The position numbers and the translations under genes are program-made. Below the pieces are notes generated by a model that searched no databases, was not told where the DNA came from, and saw only the letters and a program-made list of their open reading frames with translations. Positions 1-7,643 of a stretch of DNA of 64,000 bases are shown here, piece by piece; positions within the stretch are counted from its first letter, which is position 1, and every line of letters starts with the position of its first letter. The stretch is from positions 7,338,501-7,402,500 of the forward strand of contig NZ_CP020700.1 of assembly GCF_003932715.1 (NCBI RefSeq), given 5' to 3'. This DNA is from Streptomyces tsukubensis. Lineage in GTDB: Bacteria > Actinomycetota > Actinomycetes > Streptomycetales > Streptomycetaceae.

Positions 1-454
1 CTCTGTCACCCGCGGTGGCCCGACGGGTTGTGCCCGGCCGTCAGCCGGTCCCAGCCCGGATGCGGGCCGTCGGCGGAATCCGGGCCGGGCCCCGGGCCCC
101 GGGGCCGGTCGCCGTGGCCGGGCCGGCACACCGCGGGTCCGGTGAGCCGCGCGACGCACCGCCGTACCCGCTCCGGCCCGCGGGTTCCCCGGGCGGCCGC
201 GGCCTCGGGACGATCGTGATCGGTACCGCGCGTACCGGGAAGAGCGCGCGCCGGCCGCGCATGTTCGCGGTGTCGTCGCCCGTGCAGATCGCGGATGGTG
301 CTCGCCGTGGTCATGACGTGAGAATGGCCGACCGGCCGGTCCCACCGCATCGCCCATCGGGCTCGAAGCGGCATCAGCCGATCGGTGGATGGTCCGGTAC
401 GACCAACTCCCGCAGACAGCCGGTACATTGCGCGCCGGGCGCGGCGGTGATCGT
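1..454. other. No supported gene at the left edge
   Basis: Both strands stay open in several frames here, as is usual in very GC-rich DNA, but none of the translations resembles a known family or shows a convincing ribosome binding site. The stretch lies beyond the 3' end of the MarR gene and is cut by the window edge, so a gene end or terminator could be hidden here. I see no clear strong hairpin. Confidence 0.4.
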
Positions 455-1009
455 CTATCCGGAGGGCGTACGGCCCCGGCCCGTCGGCCCGTTCCGCTCT
501 CCATCTCCTTCCGCCCTTTCCTCCCTTTCCCCGTGCGTCTCCGTCCCACGGCCGTCGAACAGGGCGAGCACCCCGCTCAGCACCCGGACACAGGCCTCCA
601 TATCGGCCTCGGTCAGCTCGCCGCCCGTCCGGCCGAGCACGGCCTTCTCCCGGTCGGTGACCGCCGTGATCGCCGCCCGTCCCGCCACGGTCAGCCCGAT
701 CAGCGGCGAACGCCGATGCGCCGGATTGGCGATCTGCTCCACCAGGCCGAGGGCGGCCCCGTCGTTAACCATCCGCTGCACGAACTGTCTGCTCAGGGCC
801 TGGGAGCCGCTCATCCGGGGGACCGTCATCGGCCCCTCCTCGCGCAGCAGCTCCAGCACCGCCCGCACCCCGACGGAGAGCCCCTGCTCCGGGGCCGTCT
901 GTTCCACCTTGCGCAGCACCCGCCGGTAGAGCAGGCCCGCCAGGCCGAGGACCTCGGTCAGACGGTCGGCGAGTTCATCGGGCGGCAGGGGGGCTCCGGT
1001 CTTCGTCAC
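455..1009 (-). CDS. MarR-family transcriptional regulator
   Basis: This 184-residue protein is a winged-helix MarR-type dimeric repressor acting on DNA in the cytosol. The central part (about residues 45-115) has the MarR pattern of recognition helix and wing, including RQFVQRMVNDGAALGLVE followed by the wing region NPAHRRSPLIGLT. The C-terminal 30 residues are charged and look disordered. The GTG start is the only in-frame candidate, because no ATG lies in frame upstream. The gene is divergent from an alpha/beta hydrolase, and two near-identical palindromes fill the 57-bp gap, so it most likely represses itself and the hydrolase. The inducing ligand cannot be told from sequence. Confidence 0.88.
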   Translation of the reverse strand: MTKTGAPLPPDELADRLTEVLGLAGLLYRRVLRKVEQTAPEQGLSVGVRAVLELLREEGPMTVPRMSGSQALSRQFVQRMVNDGAALGLVEQIANPAHRRSPLIGLTVAGRAAITAVTDREKAVLGRTGGELTEADMEACVRVLSGVLALFDGRGTETHGEREERAEGDGERNGPTGRGRTPSG

Positions 1010-1018
1010 TCCGCCATC

Positions 1019-1037
1019 ATGACACCTCGGTTGTCAT
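1019..1037. promoter_or_regulatory. MarR operator copy 1
   Basis: ATGACACCTCGGTTGTCAT has perfect 6-bp inverted arms (ATGACA/TGTCAT) around a 7-bp centre. It lies 10 bp upstream of the marR GTG start. A second copy differing by one base lies 31 bp away centre to centre, about three helical turns, which suits two dimers on one DNA face. Assignment to the adjacent MarR protein is inferred from position. Confidence 0.7.
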
Positions 1038-1049
1038 TGCGGTGAGGAA

Positions 1050-1068
1050 ATGACACCTTGGTTGTCAT
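1050..1068. promoter_or_regulatory. MarR operator copy 2
   Basis: ATGACACCTTGGTTGTCAT repeats the first palindrome with one central base changed. Its last two bases are the first two of the hydrolase ATG at 1067, so a bound repressor would cover the start region of the hydrolase transcript. Confidence 0.7.
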
Positions 1069-1900
1069 GATGGATGGATACCCGCACACCGCCCCGCAGG
1101 TTCTTCCGGTCGGGGACGGATCCCTCGCCTACCGGGACCGCGGTACGGGCGACCCGCTGGTGCTGCTGCACGGCGGCCTTCTGGACCACACCATGTGGGA
1201 GGAGCAGCTCGACTCCTTCGCCCGTACCCACCGGGTGATCGCGCCGGACCTCCGGGGCCACGGCGGGTCCGCCGCCGGGACCCGCCCCTTCCGCCACACC
1301 GACGACGTGGCCGCACTCCTCGGTCACCTCGACTGCGGCCCCGCCGTACTGGTCGGCGTGTCGATGGGCGGTGGTATCGCCACCGACACCGCCCTGGAAC
1401 ATCCCGCGCTGGTACGGGCCCTGGTGGTCAGCGGTGCGGGCACCAGTGAGCCCGACTTCCGCGATCCGTGGACGACCGGAGTCCTCGCGGACTTCCAGCG
1501 GGCCCTGGCCGCGGGTGACGCCGCGGGCGGTGTCGAGAGGTTCCTCGACTTCGCGGCAGGCCCGTACCGCACGCTCGCGGAGGTCGACCCGGAGGTCGTC
1601 GGCACTCTGCGTGCAGCGGCTTTCCGCACCCTCGCCCGGCTCGGCGCGGACGGGCCGGGCGACGTGGTCCCGGTGGCACGGACCCGGGAGCGGCTGCCCG
1701 GGATCACCGTCCCGGTGCTCGCGGTCAACGGCGCCCTGGACTCGGAGGACCATCTGCGGATGGCCGGCCGGCTCGTGCGCGAGGTCGCCGACGGCCGGAC
1801 GGCACTCGTCGACGGCGCCGCGCACTATCCCCACCTGGAACGGTCCGGGGCCTTCGGCGCCGCCCTCACGGAGTTCCTGGAGGCCCTGCCGGACCGCTGA
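1067..1900 (+). CDS. Alpha/beta hydrolase
   Basis: This is a 277-residue cytosolic alpha/beta-hydrolase. The oxyanion motif LLHGG is near residue 34, the nucleophile elbow GVSMGG holds Ser99, the acid is probably the Asp in NGALDSEDH and the catalytic His lies in DGAAHYPHLE near the C-terminus, so the triad looks intact. ATG1067 and ATG1070 are both possible starts. A TTG at 1058 would sit about 10 bases after a GAGGA element at 1043, so the start is uncertain by a few codons. It is divergent from the MarR gene and shares its operators, which suggests induction by a small lipophilic or aromatic compound that it may hydrolyse. The substrate is unknown. Confidence 0.87.
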   Translation: MMDGYPHTAPQVLPVGDGSLAYRDRGTGDPLVLLHGGLLDHTMWEEQLDSFARTHRVIAPDLRGHGGSAAGTRPFRHTDDVAALLGHLDCGPAVLVGVSMGGGIATDTALEHPALVRALVVSGAGTSEPDFRDPWTTGVLADFQRALAAGDAAGGVERFLDFAAGPYRTLAEVDPEVVGTLRAAAFRTLARLGADGPGDVVPVARTRERLPGITVPVLAVNGALDSEDHLRMAGRLVREVADGRTALVDGAAHYPHLERSGAFGAALTEFLEALPDR

Positions 1901-1910
1901 GCATGTTTCG

Positions 1911-1928
1911 AGGGCGGGGGCCCGCCCT
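1911..1928. terminator. Bidirectional hairpin between convergent genes
   Basis: AGGGCGGG and CCCGCCCT pair across a 2-base centre, just after the hydrolase stop and before the DUF5133 stop. There is no U-tract, as is common for Streptomyces terminators. Confidence 0.5.
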
Positions 1929-1955
1929 GCGCCGACCCCGGGCGGCGGCCACCGC

Positions 1956-2174
1956 TCAGCGCCGCCGCCCGCCTCCGGGGCCGGAGACCAGACCGCGCGC
2001 GGCACTCAGGGCCTTCGACTCGTCTCCGGTACCGGTGAGGACGCGGAGCGTGTAGACGATCCCTTCGATCCGGGTGGGGGTCGAAGGGTCCTCCCGTGGC
2101 CCGTCGGGTGCCGTGAGCGCCTCGTACCGGTGGATCAACTCCCGTACGACGTTCGGATCGGGTTCCAGCACCAT
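1956..2174 (-). CDS. DUF5133 domain protein
   Basis: This 72-residue protein matches the pattern I know for the Streptomyces DUF5133 family: an N-terminal NVVRELIHRYEALTA helix and a later IVYTLRVLTGTGD segment. The family has no known function and no transmembrane segment is seen here. The ATG at 2174 is chosen because a GAGGAGGG ribosome binding site sits just upstream and the family homology begins there. The frame is open further upstream, but that part is unconserved arginine/proline-rich sequence. It converges on the hydrolase and is divergent from the HAD phosphatase across a long AT-rich gap. Confidence 0.8.
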   Translation of the reverse strand: MVLEPDPNVVRELIHRYEALTAPDGPREDPSTPTRIEGIVYTLRVLTGTGDESKALSAARGLVSGPGGGRRR

Positions 2175-2608
2175 GGGCCCTCCTCGGGTCCGGTCGCTCT
2201 GATCGCCCCCGGCACCCCTCCGATGCTGCCCCGCGGGCCGTGCTTCCGCACCCGGGCCGGACCGGAATCGTTTCGGAACACTATTCGGTGGAAAAAGCGA
2301 GCGCACCGACCGATTGTTTTCTCTTCGATGGGGTCGCCGGAGAACCGGATGGTCGGAGAATGCTCATTCCGGGTCCGCGTGATGATCGTACTTGCATGAC
2401 ATGGTGGGCGTGTCGTCCATTTTCCTCTTGTGTCATTTTTTTGACCTTTATTGACTTGTGGTTGTAGCGGGAAATAGCTTGCCGCTTGTTCATTTCTTGG
2501 CTCCGGGACGGCTCGCCCTCGATGTGCGCGAGTGGATCCAAATGGATTTTGAAGATCGAAATCGCTCCGGAGTCCAATCCGATTCAGAACCCTTTGAAGG
2601 GTGCCTGT
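2175..2608. promoter_or_regulatory. AT-rich divergent intergenic region
   Basis: Roughly 330 bases (about 2275-2605) have near-balanced base composition in a window that is otherwise above 70% G+C. It includes a run of seven T at about 2435-2442 and two TTGAC elements exactly 10 bp apart (2441 and 2451), which could be overlapping -35 hexamers or an activator site. No coding potential was recognised. It presumably carries promoters for DUF5133 (minus) and the HAD phosphatase (plus). Confidence 0.5.
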
Positions 2609-3301
2609 ATGCTGAAAAACAGAAGCCCACAATGGTCCCCCCGGGCCGTTGTGTTCGACTGCGACGGAACGCTGCTGGACAGCGAAAAGCACTGGGTCGA
2701 CGCCCGGCAGCATGTGCTGGACGACCATGGAATGGTCCCGGACGAGAAGTTCGCCGACCTGGCCCAAGGGGTCCACTACGCCGAGTGCGGACGGCTCATG
2801 GCGACCATGGCCGGCCGGCCCCGGATGGCCGCCGAGCTGACCGACGACCTTCTGCGGGCCTTCCGGGCCCTCGCCTCGGCAACACCCGTCACCTGCCCCG
2901 GAGCGCCCGCGCTCGTCGCCTCCCTGGCCGGAAGCATGCCTCTGGCAGTCGCCAGCAACTGCCCCCAGGACGTCGTCGAAAGCTGCCTCTCCGGCGCCGG
3001 TCTGCTGCGGCACTTCCGCCATGTCGTCGTCCCCGGCGGCACCGTCAGGCCCAAGCCCGAACCCGATGTCTACGCGGAGGCCGCGGCACGCTGCGGAGTC
3101 GACCCCGGAGAATGCCTCGCCTTCGAGGACTCCCTCTGCGGTATTCGTTCGGCTGTCAGTGCGGGAATTCCCGTCATCGGGATCGGTGAGCGGCCTTCCA
3201 CGGAGAGCCTGCAACTGGCGGACGGCTGGGTCTCGTCGCTCGAAGATCCGGAACTTGTGGCCTGGGCGGGAAGCTGGAGGCGGGAGCAGTTGAGCGGCTG
3301 A
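2609..3301 (+). CDS. HAD-family phosphatase
   Basis: This is a 230-residue HAD hydrolase of the beta-phosphoglucomutase/phosphonatase-like group. Motif I is DCDGTLLDSE (about residues 18-27, nucleophile Asp plus acid/base Asp). A helical C1 cap follows, motif II is the Ser in AVASN, motif III is the Lys in VRPKPEPD, and motif IV is the acidic AFEDS. All catalytic positions are present. ATG2609 is chosen because the fold begins shortly after it and GAAGGG lies upstream. The frame is open back to about 2486, but that part lies in the AT-rich leader. The gene is monocistronic by spacing, and the sugar- or organo-phosphate substrate is not evident. Confidence 0.88.
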   Translation: MLKNRSPQWSPRAVVFDCDGTLLDSEKHWVDARQHVLDDHGMVPDEKFADLAQGVHYAECGRLMATMAGRPRMAAELTDDLLRAFRALASATPVTCPGAPALVASLAGSMPLAVASNCPQDVVESCLSGAGLLRHFRHVVVPGGTVRPKPEPDVYAEAAARCGVDPGECLAFEDSLCGIRSAVSAGIPVIGIGERPSTESLQLADGWVSSLEDPELVAWAGSWRREQLSG

Positions 3302-3667
3302 CCGCGGCCGCGGAAACAACGGGGGTTCTCAACGGCGGTTCTTCGGCGGTGCTTTGCGGCCCCGGACCGCCGGTCGTCCCGGACGGGTCTCCACCGCCAC
3401 TCGGAAGGCAATGCCGGAAGCAATCGTGATCACTCCGGGCGGATTCTGTTGATCGTTGGATGAATACGGGTCTGCGCATTTCGCGGACTGTCGGTATCGT
3501 GCTCATCGTCGCCGGTTTCCGCCCCGGGCCCCCGGCCCTCCCGGGGTGCGCGGACGGGCGGCCGGACGGTGGTACCGGCAGCGGGCGCGCCCGGCCGAAC
3601 GGAGGTTCTCCCCATGCGTGGACAGAAGGCGGCGCACCGCCGTCGCCCTCATCCGTTTGGAGGCACG
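3302..3667. other. Intergenic gap before dhaKL
   Basis: No gene is supported. The only clear element is the ribosome binding site TTTGGAGG just before the kinase start. Promoters are presumably here but no consensus pair stands out. Confidence 0.4.
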
Positions 3668-5443
3668 ATGAGCTACTTCCTCCCCGACGACGAGGCTGTT
3701 CTGACGGCGTGCCGAGGGCTCGCGCTCACCCACCCCGGGATCGGCCTGTGCACCGATCCGCTCTATCTCCTCGCCACCCGCCCCGCACGCCGGCGGCGGG
3801 TGGCCCTGGTCGCCGGTGGCGGTGCGGGCCACGAACCCCTGCACACGGGCCTGCTGGGCCGCGGCGGGCTGGACGCCGTCGTCCCCGGGGCCGTGTTCAC
3901 CTCGCCCGGCAGCGCACAGATCGCCGCCGCCTCCCGGGCCGCCGCCGCGCTCCGCCCCCGGGACGGCGTCCTGCACATCGTGAAGAACTACACCGGCGAC
4001 CGGATCAACTTCGGACTCGCCGCCGACCAGCTCCGGTCCGCCGGTATCCCCGTGGCCGAGGTCGTCGTCGACGACGACCTCGCCACCGACGCCGTGCCCA
4101 CGGGACGCCGAGGCACCGGAGCCGCCGTCGTGGTGGAGAAGCTCCTGGGCGCCCTGGCCGACCGCGGCGCCGACCTCGACGGCCTCGCCGAACTCGGCGG
4201 CCGGGTCGCCGGGGCCTCCCGCAGCCTCGCCGTCTGCGCCCGGGCCCACACCTCGCCCGTCGGGCGGGCGCCCGCTTTCCGGCTCCGCCCGGACGAACTC
4301 GACTACGGCATCGGCATCCACGGCGAACGCGCCGCGCACACCGTCCGGCCCGGCCCGGTCGGCGCCGTCGTCACCCGGATGCTCCACCGGCTGCTGGACG
4401 CCGTACCCGGCACCGCCCAGGGCGTGATAGCCGTGATATCCGGTCTCGGCGGCACCAGCGAACTGGAGCTGCGCGCCATCAGCGCCCTGGTCCACCGGGA
4501 TCTGACCGCCCAGGGCGTACACGTCCACGCACTCGCCGCCGGAACCTATGTCGCCGCCCTCGACATGGCCGGTTTCAGCATCACGCTCACCGCACTGGAA
4601 CCGGACTGGGCGAGCCTGTGGGACCACCCGACGGACACCCCGCTGCGGCTGCCGGGAGCCGCCGCCGCTGCGGCCACCACCCTCATCCCGCCCGCGGCGC
4701 CCGCGGCCGCCGACGCGGCGCCCGCCCGCGCGGCGGTCCCGGCCGAGGGCAGCCGGGCCTTCCTCGACGAACTCCACCGCATCTGCCTCCGCGCCCACCC
4801 CGACCTCACGGAACTCGACCAGGCCACCGGCGACGGCGACTTCGGCGACAACTTCTGCGGCGGTGTCGCCGCGGCCGTCCGCCTGGCCGACCAGCAGGGC
4901 CTCACCGGCACCAACGCCCTCGCCGAAACCTTCCGCGACCGGGTGGGCGGCTCCAGCGGCCCCCTCTTCGGCGTGCTGTTCACCGCCCTCGCGCCCGGCG
5001 CCGACCGCCCCACCGCCGACGTTCCGGCACTCGCCGGAGCGCTGCGCCGGGCGCTCAACCGCATCACCGCCATCGGCGGCGCCTGCCCCGGCGACTGCAC
5101 CCTGGTCGACGCACTCGCCCCCGCCGCCGAGGCACTGGCCGCCACCGCGCCCGCAGAATCGGGGCGCGCGGTGACCAACGCCGCGTTGGCCGCGATCGGC
5201 GGGGCCCACGGCACCGCCGTCCTCACCGCACGCCGCGGCCGGGCCAGCTACACGGGCGGACACTCCGAAGGCGTACCCGATCCCGGGGCGGTCGCCGTCG
5301 CCCTGGTCCTCACCGCCCTGGCCCGGGTCCACGAACCCCACCTCGCGGGCGACCTCCCCGGACTCCACGGCATCACCCGCGGCACCACGCCGCTGGCCGG
5401 AACCCGGGACGAGACACCGGCCCGAGCCTTCAAACGGCACTGA
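3668..5443 (+). CDS. dhaK: Dihydroxyacetone kinase, fused DhaK-DhaL
   Basis: This 591-residue enzyme is predicted to phosphorylate dihydroxyacetone (or glyceraldehyde) with ATP to give DHAP in the cytosol. The DhaK half (about 1-330) has GGGAGHEPLH near residue 50, KNYTGDRINFG near 106 and GIGIHGE with His218, the residue that binds substrate covalently as a hemiaminal. After an Ala/Pro-rich linker the DhaL half (about 360-591) has the nucleotide/Mg motif TGDGDFGDNF. The single-chain layout is the ATP-dependent form, as opposed to the PEP:PTS-dependent bacterial DhaK/L/M complex, and no dhaM is nearby. The start has GGAGG five bases upstream. It converges on litS. Confidence 0.93.
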   Translation: MSYFLPDDEAVLTACRGLALTHPGIGLCTDPLYLLATRPARRRRVALVAGGGAGHEPLHTGLLGRGGLDAVVPGAVFTSPGSAQIAAASRAAAALRPRDGVLHIVKNYTGDRINFGLAADQLRSAGIPVAEVVVDDDLATDAVPTGRRGTGAAVVVEKLLGALADRGADLDGLAELGGRVAGASRSLAVCARAHTSPVGRAPAFRLRPDELDYGIGIHGERAAHTVRPGPVGAVVTRMLHRLLDAVPGTAQGVIAVISGLGGTSELELRAISALVHRDLTAQGVHVHALAAGTYVAALDMAGFSITLTALEPDWASLWDHPTDTPLRLPGAAAAAATTLIPPAAPAAADAAPARAAVPAEGSRAFLDELHRICLRAHPDLTELDQATGDGDFGDNFCGGVAAAVRLADQQGLTGTNALAETFRDRVGGSSGPLFGVLFTALAPGADRPTADVPALAGALRRALNRITAIGGACPGDCTLVDALAPAAEALAATAPAESGRAVTNAALAAIGGAHGTAVLTARRGRASYTGGHSEGVPDPGAVAVALVLTALARVHEPHLAGDLPGLHGITRGTTPLAGTRDETPARAFKRH

Positions 5444-5466
5444 CGGCACCCCTGGCACGAGTGCCC

Positions 5467-6072
5467 TCAGGCAGCGGCCTCGTCGGCACGGCCGTGCTCG
5501 ATTCCCTCCCGGAGCCGGTGCAGACCACGCCGCGCGTGGCTCTTCACGGTGCCCAGCGGCAGCCCGGTGCGCTCCGCGATCTGAGCCTGGGTCAGATCCT
5601 CGAAGAAAGCGAGGCAGAGCACCTCGCGCTGCCCACGCGGCAGCCGGGACAGCTCGCCCGCGACGAGCACCCGGTCGAGTACCTCGTCCGGTGTGCCCTC
5701 CCGGTGCCGCCCGTCGGCGTCGTGGGCCACGGTGTCGATCAGGGTCAGACGCCTCGTCCGGGCCGTCAGAGCGTCGATGATCTTGCGGCGGGTGATACCG
5801 ACGAGCCACCCGCCGAGCGGACCCCGCTCCGAGCGGTAGCCCTCCCGCCCCCGCCAGGCCCCCAGGAACACCTGCTGGGTCACGTCCTCGGCCTCGTGCG
5901 TATCACCGAGCGAACGGGTCGCCATCGCATGGACGAGGGAGCCCCAACGCCGGTAGACGGCGGCGAAGGCGTACTCGTCCGCGGCGAGCAGACCACGGGC
6001 GAGCTCGTCCTCGCAGCGGAACTCCCCCAAGGCCGGGGGCCGGACGTCGGCGGGTCGGGTCTCGGTGGGCAT
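5467..6072 (-). CDS. litS: ECF sigma factor, LitS-type
   Basis: This 201-residue sigma-70 family protein has region 2 (about residues 25-105, with HEAEDVTQQVFLGAW and the DNA-contacting GWLVGITRRKIID) and region 4 (about 140-190, with QAQIAERTGLPLGTVKSHA). ATG6072 is preceded by GGAGGAAC. The frame is open upstream to 6354 but encodes only Arg-rich noise there. No anti-sigma gene is adjacent. Its position beside a MerR-cobalamin regulator and the crt operons matches the lit/crt system of S. coelicolor, and the CrtS sigma of S. griseus. It is therefore predicted to direct RNA polymerase to the crt promoters after illumination. The name rests on context. Confidence 0.85.
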   Translation of the reverse strand: MPTETRPADVRPPALGEFRCEDELARGLLAADEYAFAAVYRRWGSLVHAMATRSLGDTHEAEDVTQQVFLGAWRGREGYRSERGPLGGWLVGITRRKIIDALTARTRRLTLIDTVAHDADGRHREGTPDEVLDRVLVAGELSRLPRGQREVLCLAFFEDLTQAQIAERTGLPLGTVKSHARRGLHRLREGIEHGRADEAAA

Positions 6073-6087
6073 GACGTGTTCCTCCTG

Positions 6088-6114
6088 CCGTCTGTGCCGT
6101 CTGTGCCGTCTGCG
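6088..6114. repeat. Three tandem 9-bp repeats in the litS leader
   Basis: CCGTCTGTG, CCGTCTGTG and CCGTCTGCG run head to tail immediately upstream of the litS ribosome binding site. The role is unknown; it may shape the leader RNA or mark a slippage-prone site. Confidence 0.6.
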
Positions 6115-6205
6115 CCGGAAGGCCGCCGCGGAAGGCGGACCGGGAAGGCGACGGTGTTCGGGTCTCGGCCCTGTCGTCCGGTGGAGTCTGGTCAAGAAGA
6201 TCCGA

Positions 6206-6238
6206 TGCACACAACATGCGTCGTTTGTGCGTCGTAAG
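6206..6238. promoter_or_regulatory. Candidate LitR operator, 11-bp repeats
   Basis: TGCGTCGTTTG and TGCGTCGTAAG are consecutive 11-bp units preceded in register by TGCACACAACA. Light-sensing MerR/cobalamin repressors of the CarH type are known to contact head-to-tail 11-bp repeats over a promoter, so this array in the litS-litR divergent promoter region is the best candidate LitR site. Confidence 0.5.
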
Positions 6239-6251
6239 CTGAGGCGTGGAC

Positions 6252-7241
6252 GTGACCGAAGGCGACGGCGGAGCCGCCGGACGGGCCGGCGGGAGGCTGA
6301 CGACCGGCGAGGTGGCGAGGCGCCTGGGAGTCGCGCCGACGACGGTCCGCTCATGGGACCGCCGCTACGGTCTCGGCCCCGCCGCGCACACCGGTGGCCG
6401 CCACCGCCGCTGGACCGCGGAGGATCTGGCGCTGCTGGAACGCATGTGCGCGCTGACCGCGACCGGGCTTCCGCCCGCCGAAGCCGCCCGCCTGGCCCTC
6501 GACGGACCGGAACCGGCCCCGCCCCCGGCCCGCGAGAGCACCGCCCGGATCCCCCGGCCGGCGACCCCCGCCCGCAGGGGCACCGGAGCGGACCCCCGCC
6601 CCGGAGACGTACGCCAGGAGTGCAAGGGAGTCACCCGAGCGGCCCTGCGCCTCGACACCGTCGCCCTCGACCGGCTGCTGGACACCGCGATCGAAGAACA
6701 CGGCCTGGTCACCGCCTGGACGGAAGTGATCATGCCGACGCTGCAGGCTGTCGGCCGCAGATGGGAGAACTCCGGACAGCGGTACGTGGAGGTGGAGCAC
6801 TTCCTGTCCTGGCACGTGTCCGGCGCGCTGCGGCGCCATGCGCCACCGGCCGTGGCCGATCGCGCCGGTGCCACCACGGTGCTCGCCTGCGCACCGGCCG
6901 AGAACCACACCCTCCCGCTCGAAGTACTGGCCGCAGCCCTGGCCGAACAGGGTCTTCCGGTACGCATGTTCGGCGGCGCGCTCCCCGTCGACTCCCTTGT
7001 GGCCGCCGTGCGGAGGACCGGACCGGCCGTCGTGGGGCTCTGGGCACAGTCGCGTACCACCGCCAGCCGGCCGCTCGCGCAGCACGTCTCCGCGATCGAA
7101 TGGGGCGTCCGGGGCGCCCGCCGCAGGCCGGTCGTCCTGACGCTGGGCCCCGGCTGGGCCGGACAGACCCTGCCGGACCTGCCGCACCCGCCCGGTCTTG
7201 CGGAGGCCGTGGCCGCCGTCCGATCGGCCGTGTCCAGGTGA
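6252..7241 (+). CDS. litR: MerR/cobalamin light-sensing regulator LitR
   Basis: This 329-residue protein has an N-terminal MerR helix-turn-helix (about 14-80, RLTTGEVARRLGVAPTTVRSW). A four-helix cobalamin-cap domain follows (about 125-210), with a Trp in RRWENSG and a downstream VEVEH, close to the W-x9-EH signature of CarH but one residue longer. The C-terminal Rossmann-like B12 domain (about 215-325) has ENHTLPLEVL where the E/D-x-H motif occurs. It probably binds adenosylcobalamin and represses litS and crt transcription until photolysis. GTG6252 is chosen because GAGG (6241-6244) is seven bases upstream; GTG6246 would be too close. Confidence 0.87.
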   Translation: MTEGDGGAAGRAGGRLTTGEVARRLGVAPTTVRSWDRRYGLGPAAHTGGRHRRWTAEDLALLERMCALTATGLPPAEAARLALDGPEPAPPPARESTARIPRPATPARRGTGADPRPGDVRQECKGVTRAALRLDTVALDRLLDTAIEEHGLVTAWTEVIMPTLQAVGRRWENSGQRYVEVEHFLSWHVSGALRRHAPPAVADRAGATTVLACAPAENHTLPLEVLAAALAEQGLPVRMFGGALPVDSLVAAVRRTGPAVVGLWAQSRTTASRPLAQHVSAIEWGVRGARRRPVVLTLGPGWAGQTLPDLPHPPGLAEAVAAVRSAVSR

Positions 7242-7339
7242 GATGACACCCCCTCCCGGGTACGCGCACGTGGTGGTGCCTGGCATCGGCCACGGGAACG
7301 TGCTCTGGTGAATGCCGTGTCCGTACGGTTCCTCCGTCC

Positions 7340-7354
7340 GAGGGCCGGGCCCTC
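7340..7354. terminator. Palindrome downstream of litR
   Basis: GAGGGCC and GGCCCTC flank one base about 100 bp after the litR stop. It may terminate litR or be an operator for crtY. The rest of 7242-7463 holds no recognisable gene. Confidence 0.3.
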
Positions 7355-7463
7355 ACCGCGCCGCCGGGGGACCCGTCCCCGGCCGGAGAGCCGGACGGAA
7401 ATCGTCCGGCACCGCATCCACGGACCGGCGCCGTGCGGAAGAGACGATGAAGAGGCAAGGCCG

Positions 7464-7643
7464 ATGAGCCGCCCCCGCCCTGAGGAGCCGACGGTGAACC
7501 ACAACGGCCCGGCCGCGTCGACCCCGGCGAGGAGCGGACCCCGCGACGGCGCGGCAGCCGTCGCCGGTCCGCACCGCACGGCAGCCGAACCGCCGTGCAC
7601 GGCCCCGACCGTGACCCCGGCCGCCCGGCGGCGCCCCCGATGA
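7464..7643 (+). CDS. Possible small leader ORF coupled to crtY
   Basis: A 59-codon frame begins at ATG7464, eight bases after GAGG, and ends in a TGA that overlaps the crtY ATG (ATGA at 7640-7643). crtY itself lacks a good ribosome binding site, so translation of this ORF could couple to crtY. The peptide is Pro/Ala/Arg-rich with no homology I recognise, and a chance open frame in GC-rich DNA remains possible. Confidence 0.3.
   Translation: MSRPRPEEPTVNHNGPAASTPARSGPRDGAAAVAGPHRTAAEPPCTAPTVTPAARRRPR

Noticed and set aside
15..929. Long plus-strand open frame across the left edge
   Set aside because: It is antisense to the MarR gene and shows no family resemblance; an open frame of this length is common in DNA of this GC content.
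5453..5465. Terminator between dhaKL and litS
   Set aside because: GGCAC-GA-GTGCC is only a 5-bp stem; too weak to call.
3460..6237. Very long Arg/Pro-rich frames over dhaKL and litS on both strands
   Set aside because: They are shadows of the kinase: composition is dominated by Arg, Pro and Gly with no domains, while the dhaKL frame is fully conserved.
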